Below are positions 10,701 through 16,556 of a stretch of 20,200 bases of DNA, piece after piece. This stretch comes from Perkinsus olseni (lineage: Eukaryota; Perkinsozoa; Perkinsida; Perkinsidae). The stretch covers positions 1 to 20,200 of the forward strand of contig JABANP010000734.1 of the NCBI GenBank assembly GCA_013115135.1, given 5' to 3'. Under the pieces are notes generated by a model, which searched no databases, had not been told where the DNA came from, and saw nothing but the letters and a program-made list of their open reading frames with translations. Position 1 is the first letter of the stretch. Every line of letters starts with the position of its first letter. The position numbers and the translations under genes were made by a program.

Positions 10701-12389
10701 GAGAGCACCTCCACTTAGTATTTTCTATTCCAGTATCCTCTTCGCTCTCTTCCAGCCTCTTAGCGGAAAGAGCGTTAGCTAGGCTAGCTAGAGATCCTGT
10801 AAAGATGGAGTGGCTCAAATCTGTTCGAGTATTCGTACACGAGGAAATCGGGACAGAGGGCGCAGAAATACTTGATGTTCAGAACAAGATACTACAGACC
10901 CTTCATAGTTCCCCACTTCCCTTTGGCGGTGTTCTTCTGCTGGGTAGTGGTGATCCCAACCAACTGCCTCCTATTAAGCAGACGCTCTTGTGGACTAGTC
11001 CATCGATTATTACTACTATGCGCTTATTCATGCTTCGCAAATTCGTGCGGTCTGCCAATGACCAAAACCTGCAAGAAGTTCTCACACTTTTTCAAGAGCT
11101 TCAACCTACTGAGGCACACATTCAACGCATTCAATATTTAATTCGAGAATACTGTGAGTTTCGTCCTAACTGGAATAATATTCCTCCTGAGGCTTTGCAA
11201 ATCTTTGGGCACCGCGAGGCAGAGCAGGAAGCCGTCTCCAGACAGTTGGAGAGGGTTCGGCAGGATGGCCGTATCATAAAGGTTTTGGTCGACTCCCTTG
11301 ACCAGTATACACTAGATGGAGGACATCTATGGGTACCGGTCAACCAAGTGAGAGTTACAAACAAAATGAACCGGAAGCTACAGGCACCTCAGAATATCAC
11401 GCTCTTCGTTGGGGCCATCATGCGTTTCACTTGCAATGACACACCAGGAAGACGAGCTTTCCATCAAAGCCAACTCTGTGTCGTCCGGACATTACCCGTA
11501 GACGAAGGCGCAATAATTGTCAGGGTAGCTCCTCCTGGTAGACGCAACATTCCTGCAACAGAGCAGGAGTTCATCGACCAAGGATGGCAAGAGCTGACTA
11601 TTTCCAAAGTCTTTACTATACCTCAGCGCCTGGAGGGCAATATGATGGTTAGAAGGGAACAGTATCCTATAAGACACTATATCGCGGCCACTATACACAA
11701 GGTCATGGGCGATACTCTAGGCATGGTGGCGACGCAGATTTCTGATAGACGATCTGCGTACAAACTCTGGCTCAAGTCTCAGTTATACGTCATTATATCT
11801 CGGGTTAGAGCTATGCACCATATATTCTTCGTAGGAGACATAAGGGAAACCATGATGGCAATAAGAAATTTGCTCGTACAGTATACCCAATGGGAAGGAT
11901 ACGTGCGTCATGTTGTAGGGTATTTTGACAACTGCTGGGGCAGTACAGGCGGCGCCGGCGATTAATTTCAATGAGCGCCCCTTCCGCCCAAGAGATACCC
12001 CTATTCCCAACGACAGAGCAGGATACGTCTACGTAATTGTCTCGACCAAAAACACAACGGTTTCGTATATAGGGCAAACCACGAATTTGAGAATTCGGGT
12101 CGCGGAGCACAATAGTCTTCATTCTGGTGGGGCGAGGTTTACATCCCAGGCTCATCTCCAACCTTGGGGCCTACTAGCATACGTAGTAGGGTTCGATTTT
12201 TTAAACGACGAAATTGAGAATCGGCGCAGTCGTGAAGTTGTCGAACATACGTGGGATCACATTTCGAGAAATTTGAATAACGGTAACCCAACACCTCTAC
12301 AGATCCTAGACGCCTGGCATCGCGCATTCAACGAAGTACTTAGGCACCAATTCCCAGATCTGACAATGGTCCACTGTGCCGACCTGTAA
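4002..12389 (+). CDS. Helitron-like Rep/helicase transposase with C-terminal GIY-YIG domain (whole gene, frame-disrupted)
   Basis: This is one transposase gene of roughly 2,700 codons after removal of four short introns. Domain order is: Cys-rich start, Pro-rich repeats, Helitron N-terminal region, acidic and Gln-rich linker, uncharacterised middle, Cys/His cluster, Helitron-type N-terminal block ending in the HUH Rep nuclease, SF1 PIF1-like helicase, GIY-YIG. Helitrons move by rolling-circle replication: Rep nicks DNA through its tyrosines and the helicase unwinds it. The overall Rep plus PIF1 architecture is certain. The N-terminal blocks (a CPFGCTEY motif, an ADLRENVLRG/GRPEL block, IPLLYPGRDAFPSIFWKS) point to the Helitron2/Helentron branch rather than canonical plant Helitrons; that placement is from remembered family patterns. 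The frame changes near 5913, 6041-6064, 7085, 7401, 8420-8456, 8591-8600, 10597 and 11918. Within each frame segment there are no nonsense codons. As written the locus cannot make the full protein by standard decoding. Possible polyadenylation signals (ATTAAA) follow at 12540 and 12568. Confidence 0.88.
4104..4152 (+). other. Intron 1 (49 nt)
   Basis: Donor GTGAGT, long T/C-rich tract with a CTGAT branch-like site, acceptor CCTTAG. Phase 0. Removing it joins a Cys/Arg-rich exon to the Ala-rich exon. Confidence 0.85.
4219..4263 (+). other. Intron 2 (45 nt)
   Basis: Donor GTAAGC (an overlapping GTGTAA at 4217 is a weaker choice), branch-like GCTAAG, acceptor TTTTCAG. Phase 0 with the 4219 donor, leading into the first Pro-rich unit. 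Confidence 0.85.
4360..4404 (+). other. Intron 3 (45 nt), first intron of the duplicated unit
   Basis: Donor GTGAGC, acceptor ATCTCAG, in-frame TAA inside. Its sequence resembles intron 4 (both run GTGAG.ATGGG..., then GTAATTC near the end), showing that exon and intron were copied together. Confidence 0.9.
4504..4547 (+). other. Intron 4 (44 nt), second intron of the duplicated unit
   Basis: Donor GTGAGT, branch-like GCTTAC, acceptor GTCTCAG. Phase 0. Paralogous to intron 3. Confidence 0.9.
4548..5915 (+). CDS. Transposase segment A: Pro-rich tail, acidic region and Helitron N-terminal conserved block
   Basis: After the last Pro-rich stretch come a Ser/Asp-rich patch, a pair of Cys motifs (CSCC at 4788-4799, then CLTC) that may bind zinc, and an acidic tract (ESDSEDDDASDN). 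From about 5110 the sequence is globular, with CPFGCTEY, a CTC motif and a QLTPVIFAPKPFRGMKAKYS block that resembles the N-terminal region of Helitron2-type transposases. The frame stays open to 5960, but conserved sequence leaves it at 5913-5916, where HADLRENVLRG continues in the next frame as GRPELRSFVQSAYRDD. A GT-AG intron (5824-5896, 73 nt) would also restore frame but would delete residues that look conserved, so I prefer the frame jump. Confidence 0.75.
5914..7087 (+). CDS. Transposase segment B: linker, Gln-rich repeat and uncharacterised middle
   Basis: It begins in the frame of GRPEL (5914 on) and moves by +1 to another frame somewhere between 6041 (a G4 run) and 6064 (a CCC run); a 55-nt GT-AG intron (6053-6107) is an alternative. 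A Gln/Ala/Pro repeat (6134-6285) and an acidic patch (ENEEEDDAVEG) follow. The globular part from 6340 has hydrophobic segments and ends in SSWELVAFIRADGNAG and CYLRNIG, then continues in the next frame at 7085-7087. Read across that jump, the end loosely resembles the C-terminal part of ubiquitin-specific proteases, but the catalytic Cys and His boxes are not recognisable. An ATG at 6116 just before the Gln repeat could instead start a separate protein. Domain identity is uncertain. Confidence 0.6.
6134..6285 (+). repeat. Gln/Ala/Pro-coding repeat (QQQAPQQ units)
   Basis: Roughly 50 codons of CAG/CAA with interspersed GCT/GCA CCG/CCT, forming imperfect 15- and 30-bp units read as APQQQ. CAG and CAA are mixed, so this is not a pure triplet expansion. 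It separates the N-terminal block from the rest of the transposase. Confidence 0.8.
7086..7403 (+). CDS. Transposase segment C: short frame ending in a Cys/His cluster
   Basis: This frame is read only between two jumps. It gives GDHPLWFKST, then DAYVSWQSLIYAR, then a hydrophobic/proline patch and CCFRENDQFTCNRLAKWSCP. Across the next jump (CCC at 7401-7403) it continues SDHCTASLCRSHSKQ, so Cys and His residues on both sides form one cluster (C-x8-C-x4-C-x4-C-x2-H). That is the best reason to treat the jump as interrupting a single domain. A 49-nt GT-AG intron (7394-7442) would also rejoin the frames but would remove half the cluster. Confidence 0.6.
7402..8456 (+). CDS. Transposase segment D: Helitron N-terminal (Helitron_like_N type) domain
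   Basis: The frame is open from 7387 to 8508. After an acidic spacer (DDDGDNDD and similar) comes IPLLYPGRDAFPSIFWKS (about 7903-7956), a typical Helitron block, and then FYTHSCNQSEHFGV (about 8310-8350), the Helitron 'TCN' segment ahead of the HUH motif. The true frame then moves by +1 between 8420 and 8456: the downstream frame reads LVPILRAWQRAGTHLMKYIE, which fits Helitron spacing. Candidate sites include the GGG at 8454-8456 or a point just upstream; a 67-nt GT-AG intron (8388-8454) is another solution. Confidence 0.8.
8420..8599 (+). CDS. Transposase segment E: HUH Rep catalytic motif
   Basis: This short stretch carries the nuclease metal site. Read in its own frame it gives HEQPLGPV, then KVWWRWEFQTTRGNLPHIHA, where His-Ile-His (8579-8587) is the HUH motif that binds the divalent metal in Helitron Rep proteins. 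The long frames before and after do not contain it, so frame-by-frame annotation would miss the active site. The frame then changes at 8591-8600. Removing two bases of TGTG gives ALLWTGEDPE, the form expected in Helitrons; a -1 shift on CTTTTG is the alternative. Confidence 0.85.
8596..10602 (+). CDS. Transposase segment F: Rep domain remainder, tyrosine motif and helicase start
   Basis: An open frame of 668 codons. It starts with WTGEDPE, then a Cys/His group (HEHNCAKSGYRCC ... ICRFPRRP, about 8755-8845) that matches the Helitron zinc-binding segment, NDWIFAAARSSDN, and YLAKY (9106-9120). The last is the two-tyrosine motif of Helitron Rep, in which one tyrosine attacks DNA and stays covalently linked. 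LTEAVWWLLGFPYVSLCSHY (about 9298-9357) is the family's Rep-helicase junction block. The frame ends in the middle of the helicase Walker A motif: GPPGSG is followed by TAA at 10600-10602, and the Lys-Ser lies in the next frame. Confidence 0.88.
   Translation: MWTGEDPESPAVRSRVSSRVSHCFSDLEPMIDAGLVSNELHASKLRDLAATIHEHNCAKSGYRCCKKRDRDGNSICRFPRRPPSFQYSTKTMYVKHSDEALNIMQGCGLAAEGISPFGTEELLPTEELTPKKHMYPADPQTRFSPMNDWIFAAARSSDNLQICSPAFTARYLAKYAAGEEERARVFLRAGKDPNTLNVDQEQFRNTKVTGAAIAAANDKARERDSTAVEGRTLSLTEAVWWLLGFPYVSLCSHYVHVNTGYKQDRGGVIKHERQRVQPGADGEQVPGFTAREQLNFPPVRQFTDPQCLTILDCNNSSITPDAISKFSARPPELIFLNNLVDYFECTIRLSIPKSRLRENGQVLPVQQALLRFDVPDCPWIDGFDKEIKILPAKLERIRELAISYRDDDVHHSVAQRQLVGSILNDIIEPLCQAQPPPDLVDRFVHQNPALPRVAVLSNPLPRYADRFLLHIVLSLGRFTTEVELFSVNRLRQSFQLAGLVRDSANVTEEEVNEILRTYVLKQLLYLPGGTVSFDKHLIHAHSALHSLLIDGDLQFHTTPLVLRHELTEAASDALIQRTREGKRSFAEALHFLSNPIHNLPPVDDLVDATQANPLDWQPEIRRGETQTLESFQEQQHALNLGVTAIDHYCSGQRAFVPSPVLLGPPGSG
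10598..11920 (+). CDS. Transposase segment G: PIF1-like SF1 helicase
   Basis: An ATP-dependent DNA helicase of the PIF1/Helitron type. Visible motifs in order: end of Walker A (GKS, completed by segment F across the jump), motif Ia region (NTVVTSSASERAAAL), motif II as VHEEIG (about 10835-10852; most PIF1 proteins have DE, Helitron2 members often vary), motif III as GDPNQLPP (about 10949-10972), motif V-like IHKVMGDTLGMVATQIS (about 11690-11742) and motif VI SRVR (about 11798-11809). The open frame runs to 11965, but the protein most likely leaves it at the GGG of 11918-11920 (or the G4 at 11937-11940) to join the GIY-YIG frame. A 43-nt GT-AG intron (11876-11918) is also possible. Confidence 0.88.
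11919..12389 (+). CDS. Transposase segment H: C-terminal GIY-YIG nuclease domain
   Basis: A domain of about 130 residues with the GIY-YIG signature: GYVYVIV (GIY strand), then SYIGQTTNLRIRVAEHN (YIG strand followed by the conserved Arg and His), and VVEHTWDH further on, which can supply the metal-binding Glu. GIY-YIG nucleases cut DNA with a single divalent metal and occur in homing enzymes, UvrC, SLX1 and Penelope-like retroelements. Its frame overlaps the helicase frame by 41 nt and it has no good independent start, so it is most simply the C-terminus of the transposase. A separate 154-aa protein from the ATG at 11925 is the alternative. The stop is TAA at 12387. Confidence 0.8.
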   Translation, partial: GILTTAGAVQAAPAINFNERPFRPRDTPIPNDRAGYVYVIVSTKNTTVSYIGQTTNLRIRVAEHNSLHSGGARFTSQAHLQPWGLLAYVVGFDFLNDEIENRRSREVVEHTWDHISRNLNNGNPTPLQILDAWHRAFNEVLRHQFPDLTMVHCADL

Positions 12390-12608
12390 CCGCGACCTTA
12401 CTCCGCCCTCAACCTTACCAGAGTACATGTTTAGATGTGTTTAGGATTTGCAGTTGTTTAGAGGTCCTCCCGAGATTTATAAAAGTAGATTATTTTTAAG
12501 ATTTTGTACAAATGCAGCAAGTGGCTCGTCCTAAAATTTATTAAACTTTTTATGAACACGTACGTACATTAAATGAAGCATGTCTGCGTGAGAGGTGCGG
12601 CTCTATCG

Positions 12609-12645
12609 CCCCGCTCGTTATCCCCTTTGCTGGAGAGGAGCGGGG
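12609..12645. other. GC hairpin, 8-bp stem
   Basis: CCCCGCTC (12609-12616) pairs perfectly with GAGCGGGG (12638-12645) around a 21-nt loop. It lies about 220 bases past the transposase stop codon. Subterminal hairpins are a known feature of Helitron 3' ends, but no convincing CTRR end follows closely. Confidence 0.6.
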
Positions 12646-12683
12646 AGGACCCTCGAAGTCGTCTCGTGCTCGTGAGGTTCCTG

Positions 12684-12773
12684 CCCCGGAGGGTTACTCA
12701 CAATGAGCAAAATTGGTTCGCTTGCGACTTCGTAGGGTGCCACCTGTCGAGTATGCTCTATAACCCTTCGGGG
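12684..12773. other. Long-range inverted repeat, 12-bp arms
   Basis: CCCCGGAGGGTT (12684-12695) and AACCCTTCGGGG (12762-12773) are reverse complements except for one position, which would be a G-U pair in RNA. The enclosed 66 nt lack obvious coding content. Together with the hairpin just upstream this forms a compact structured block. Confidence 0.55.
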
Positions 12774-13125
12774 TCTATTCGTCTCGCTTTGGGTCGGATA
12801 GGGCACTTCTTGCGCCTATTTCGTCGTCTGTATTAGCTCTAGTATCGTGTCGTCAGGGTATTTTGAACTAGTATGGTTTTTGGAATTGTAGAACTCGTTT
12901 CACTTGGAATATCTCGTCTCCTGTGATCATTACTTTGAGTCATTGTCTTTCGTAGTTTCAGGTATGCCTCCATGCACCATCATCATCATGCTCCAGCAAG
13001 GTCGGTTGTTTCCGAAAATTGTATGATTCTATAATGTTCGTTCGAGTCATTGTTACATTTGATACACTTCTCGTTGCACTATTGCTAACATTAATGAAAA
13101 AAATTCCAAAAAATAAGGGAAAAGT

Positions 13126-13700
13126 ATGATAACGACGACCACGACTACGGTGACTATAACTACCACAACCACTACTCCTATGACGACGACCACGACTACG
13201 ACGACTATAACTACCACAACCACTACTCGTATAACGACGACCACGACTACGACGACTACAACTACAACTACCACAACCACTACTCCTATGACGACGACCA
13301 CGACTACGACGACTACAACTACCACAACCACTACTCGTATGACGACGACCACGACCCCGGCGACTACTACAACTACCACAACCACTACTCCTATGACGAC
13401 GACCGCGACCCCGGCGACTATAACTACCACAACCACTACTCGTATTACGACGACCACGACTACGACGACTACAACTACCACAACCACTACTCCTATGACG
13501 ACGACCACGACCCCGGCGACTGTAACTACCACAACCACTACTCCCATGACGACGACCACGACTACGACGACTACAACTACCACAACCACTACTCCCATGA
13601 CGACGACCACGACTACGACGACTACAACTACCACAACCACTACTCGTATAACGACGACCACGACAACGGCGACTACAACTACTTCGCCGCTACAAGTACG
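13126..13700. repeat. ACN (Thr-codon-like) satellite, 48-57 bp units
   Basis: About eleven tandem units, each starting ATGACGACG or ATAACGACG, running through ACC/ACT/ACA triplets and ending in ACTACTCCT or ACTACTCGT. Units are multiples of three, so one + frame is open for about 200 codons (Met-Thr15-Pro or Met/Ile-Thr15-Arg blocks) and the opposite strand is open as poly-Val. It might encode a mucin-like protein, but there is no signal peptide, anchor or flanking exon, and the next block loses the frame. I annotate it as satellite DNA. Confidence 0.8.
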
Positions 13701-13727
13701 ACGAATACAACTACCACTACTACTGCA

Positions 13728-14200
13728 ATGACGACGATCACGACTACGGCGAAAATAACTACCACCACTACTGCAATGACGACGACCACGACCCCGGCGA
13801 CTACAACTACTTCACCGCTACGAGTATGACGACGATCGCGACTACGGCGAATAAAACTACCACTACTACTGCAATGACGACGACCACGACCCCGGCGAAT
13901 ACAACTACCACTACTACTGCAATGACGACGACCACGACCCCGGCGACTACAACTACTTCACCGCTACGAGTATGACGACGATCACGACTACGGCGAATAA
14001 CACCACCACTACTACTGCAATGACGACGACCACGACCCCGGCGACTACAACTACTTCACCGCTACGAGTATGACGACGATCACGACTACGGCGAATAACA
14101 CCACCACTACTACTGCAATGACGACGACCACGACTTCGGCGACTACAACTACTTCACCGCTACGAGTATGACGACGATCACGACTACGGCGACTACAACC
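13728..14200. repeat. 98-bp higher-order ACN satellite
   Basis: Units begin with ATGACGACGATC at 13728, 13826, 13972, 14070 and 14168. Spacing is 98, 146, 98 and 98 bp; the long one contains an extra 48-bp sub-unit. Each ends CTTCACCGCTACGAGT. Since 98 is not a multiple of three, each unit shifts the ACN frame, so this block is not selected as coding. It clearly derives from the same ACN sequence as the 13126 array. Confidence 0.85.
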
Positions 14201-14568
14201 ACTTCACCGCTACAAGTACCGTCGAGTACAACTACCAGTACTACGGCGTCCTCAGTCCTGACGACGATACAACCACAACAACTACGGCTAAGACTACAAC
14301 GACACCACGGAGACACAATTGTAACCATACCACAACCTCAACGAGGACAACCACGGCGACTACAACTATCATCACAGCTATATTCATGCCAGTCACTTGA
14401 CTACCGCACACACCACAACCGGCGTAACGGCAACCATCACGAGCAACGCGCCATGTACCTCCTAACGGGAACTACTACTACATCCGCCATAACTTCCGAG
14501 GCTGTCTGGCACACGATCCCACATCACTACAACTAAATCACGACAATTATCAGTGCTACTGAGTTTTT
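14201..14568. other. Degenerate continuation of the ACN satellite
   Basis: Loose ACAACTACC/ACGACGATAC sequence fading into ordinary DNA. A 122-codon open frame (14168-14536) only reflects the simple sequence. No gene is supported. Confidence 0.5.
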
Positions 14569-14830
14569 GGTCACGGTCTAGCGTCGCCTTCCGATGTCAC
14601 TCCAGCTGTCTCCATCACTGTCTCTCAATGCCCACATCAAAGAAGTTATTATTTGTCGTTTTGCGGTATACTCATTGCTCTTCTCGGGTGTTATTGCCTC
14701 TGTTCTCATACCCCACCAGCCAGTCGCGTCTATCATTTCTCTTACGCCCTACAAGGGTCGTGTTCCCACTCAATCGCGATGGGCAATGGCGCCATCTTCT
14801 CTTGTGCGGGTTGTCCGGGATAGAGTGACG
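14569..14830. repeat. Diverged 260-bp duplication, copy 1
   Basis: It begins GGTCACGGTCTAGCGTCGCC, contains TGGCGCCAT late, and ends near GGGTTGTCCGGGATAG. Copy 2 lies 783 bp downstream (15352-15614) with many substitutions and small indels. In both copies the preceding sequence can be read as a Thr-rich end, TTEFVVTV or a decayed version of it, so the pair may be remnants of a Thr-rich gene. Confidence 0.65.
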
Positions 14831-14879
14831 CGGAATTTCAGCATTACTCGTTACGTTATGAGACTACCACGACCACTAT

Positions 14880-14896
14880 AATGAGGAGTCCTCATT
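14880..14896. other. Perfect 17-nt palindrome
   Basis: AATGAGGA, a central G, then TCCTCATT. It sits in otherwise simple sequence between the two 260-bp copies. Function unknown. Confidence 0.6.
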
Positions 14897-15351
14897 GAGG
14901 ACCATAACCACGTGCACTACTACCACCACAACCACAACACAGACCAAGCAGACATCAAGTTCTCATATATTCAGTCATAAAGGGCCGCCGTTTAACGGCG
15001 CTATGTTGGTTAGGCAGTGTAATTTTGCCAGGTTCGCTACGCTTGAATCGCCACGACCAGCATAACAGCGACCATCTCATGCAGTATACCACAACCACAG
15101 CTCAGACCACGGCGGCATAGAATTCTCATACATTCAGTAATGAACGGCACTACGGGTTGTTTTGGCATTATACTTGTCTTTTGGCAGGTCCACCACGCTG
15201 GAATCGCCACGACCAGCAACCATTTCGAGCAGTGCGCCCATACTCCCAACGACTACCAATACCACCAATATCACTCCCAAGGCTGTCTGACGCTCGATTC
15301 CACACCTACTACAACTTCTATCACCATAATCATCGGAACAACTGAATTTGT

Positions 15352-15614
15352 GGTCACGGTCTAGCGTCGCCTACCGACGTCACGCCAGTTTTCCTCCATC
15401 GTTGTCTCCCGGCACTCTCATCGAAGAGGTAGTCTATTTCCCGTTCGCCGAGACAACAGGTGCTGTTTCCGGTTGTCATCGTCTGTGCGTCTTCTGCCCC
15501 ACGTGTCTGTTGCGTCTATTGTGTCTCTCGCGCTGTAGAATAGTCCTGTTGTCGCCCAATCGCAAAAGGCAGTGGCGCCATGGTGTCGCGTACGGGTTGT
15601 CCCGGACAGTGTGA
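15352..15614. repeat. Diverged 260-bp duplication, copy 2
   Basis: Starts with the same 20 bases as copy 1. Between the copies there is a second, smaller diverged tandem pair about 153 bp apart, recognisable by GAATCGCCACGACCAGCA at 15046 and 15199. An open frame upstream (15140-15364) ends in SITIIIGTTEFVVTV, which suggests a former Thr/Ile-rich C-terminus. Confidence 0.65.
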
Positions 15615-16239
15615 GGCAACTACTAGTCGCCGTTGGATGTTGCCAGTTATCGACCTTTTTACTCAGTAATGTGAAGGGCTACAACATCGTTACATTGCCT
15701 TGACGATATGAGCTTCCATATCAGTAATTAGTCATCCGTCGGCCGAGGGGCCCCCGCACAGCGGGGACGGCCGACTCCTCAAGACTAAGAACTCACACGT
15801 CCTGGGCCTTTGACCGCTCCTGCGACGCGGGGTACAGAATCTCATATGTTTCAATCTCGTTGTTGTGTTGATGCCTCTTTACTGGTGGATTGATGGAGTG
15901 AAAAAGTATAGTGGGAATCCATAATTGATTCTGCACACAGCTTCGTTGCACGCATGCGCACTTTGCGATTTACGCTGAACTTCACCCCTTGACCGTGTCT
16001 AGTCAGCGTTTGGAGGTTTCTCTTTCCACAGTGCTTGTTGATTGACCGCTCAGTTCACCGCTCTTTCACTTCGATACTCAGGGAGTATTACTCCCTAATT
16101 CATTTTCGCCCGAACCCCGAGCGTGTAATTTTCCACTCCAATAAATAGTGTTGAGTTGTTCAATTGCACCCTTCAATTTGAAGGGCCCTCGCCCGGCTTT
16201 CTCTCTTCGCTTGTCGGTTCGATGCTCTATCCTCCGCTC
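15615..16239. other. Non-coding spacer with small hairpins
   Basis: No open frame of note. Besides the GC hairpin at 15738 it contains AGGGAGT-ATT-ACTCCCT (16080-16096), a 7-bp stem running straight into CTAAT, and an AATAAATAG element at 16141 that could be a TATA-like or polyadenylation motif. I see no gene. Confidence 0.45.
15738..15788. other. GC-rich hairpin followed by CTAA (candidate Helitron 3' end)
   Basis: GTCGGCCG (15738-15745) pairs with CGGCCGAC (15768-15775), and inside it CCCCGC pairs with GCGGGG around ACA, leaving a small asymmetric bulge. Nine bases later comes CTAA (15785-15788). Canonical Helitrons end in a hairpin about 10 bases before CTRR, so the geometry fits. The next base is G rather than the usual T, and the Rep protein looks like Helitron2, whose ends differ. 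Treat it as a candidate boundary only. Confidence 0.4.
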
Positions 16240-16284
16240 ATTGTCGCTAGTCTTTCTGCTCCTAATGCGTGAAGATGGTCCCCG

Positions 16285-16556
16285 GCGGGGAGTCCCCGCT
16301 CTTTCTTAAATTAGCGCCTTGTCTGTACGCTCCTCGCTTTATAACTTCTCATCATCCACAGTAGTTGTGTGCGAGTGTCGTAACAATTGAGTGGGTGCAT
16401 TACACTTAGAGCTTTGCAGTTTCCACTGTCTAAGTCGCTCCTCAGCAGGTCCTCGCTCTGTCTAAAGTAACGCCTTGTCTGGCCAAATCCTCACTCAATA
16501 ATTTTCACCTTCCATAGTAGTCGTGTGCTAGTGTCATATTAATCAAGTGGGTGCAT
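16285..16556. repeat. Diverged tandem duplication (156 bp) just upstream of the second gene
   Basis: Two copies share CGCTCT, CGCCTTGTCTG, CATAGTAGTCGTGTGC-type sequence and a closing GTGGGTGCAT (16391-16400 and 16547-16556). In the second copy this last motif supplies the ATG used as the start of the downstream gene. A 7-bp hairpin (GCGGGGA/TCCCCGC, 16285-16299) sits at the left edge. It probably forms part of the promoter or leader region. Confidence 0.55.

Larger units (their letters stand above)
12390..13125. other. Transposase 3' region, non-coding, rich in inverted repeats
   Basis: The first 180 bases are A/T-rich with two ATTAAA motifs (12540, 12568) that could serve as polyadenylation signals. 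From 12590 to 12800 the sequence becomes GC-richer and is full of inverted repeats, listed separately. An 87-codon frame (12573-12836) crosses the inverted repeats and has no recognisable content; I do not call it a gene. 12840-13125 is A/T-rich and unremarkable. Confidence 0.5.

Noticed and set aside
12573..12836. 87-codon ORF after the transposase
   Set aside because: It overlaps the nested inverted repeats and has no recognisable motif, so the structure explains the sequence better than coding does.
13053..13661. Long poly-Val ORF on the minus strand
   Set aside because: It is the reverse complement of the ACN satellite; any strand and frame of such an array is open. No protein family has this composition over 200 residues.
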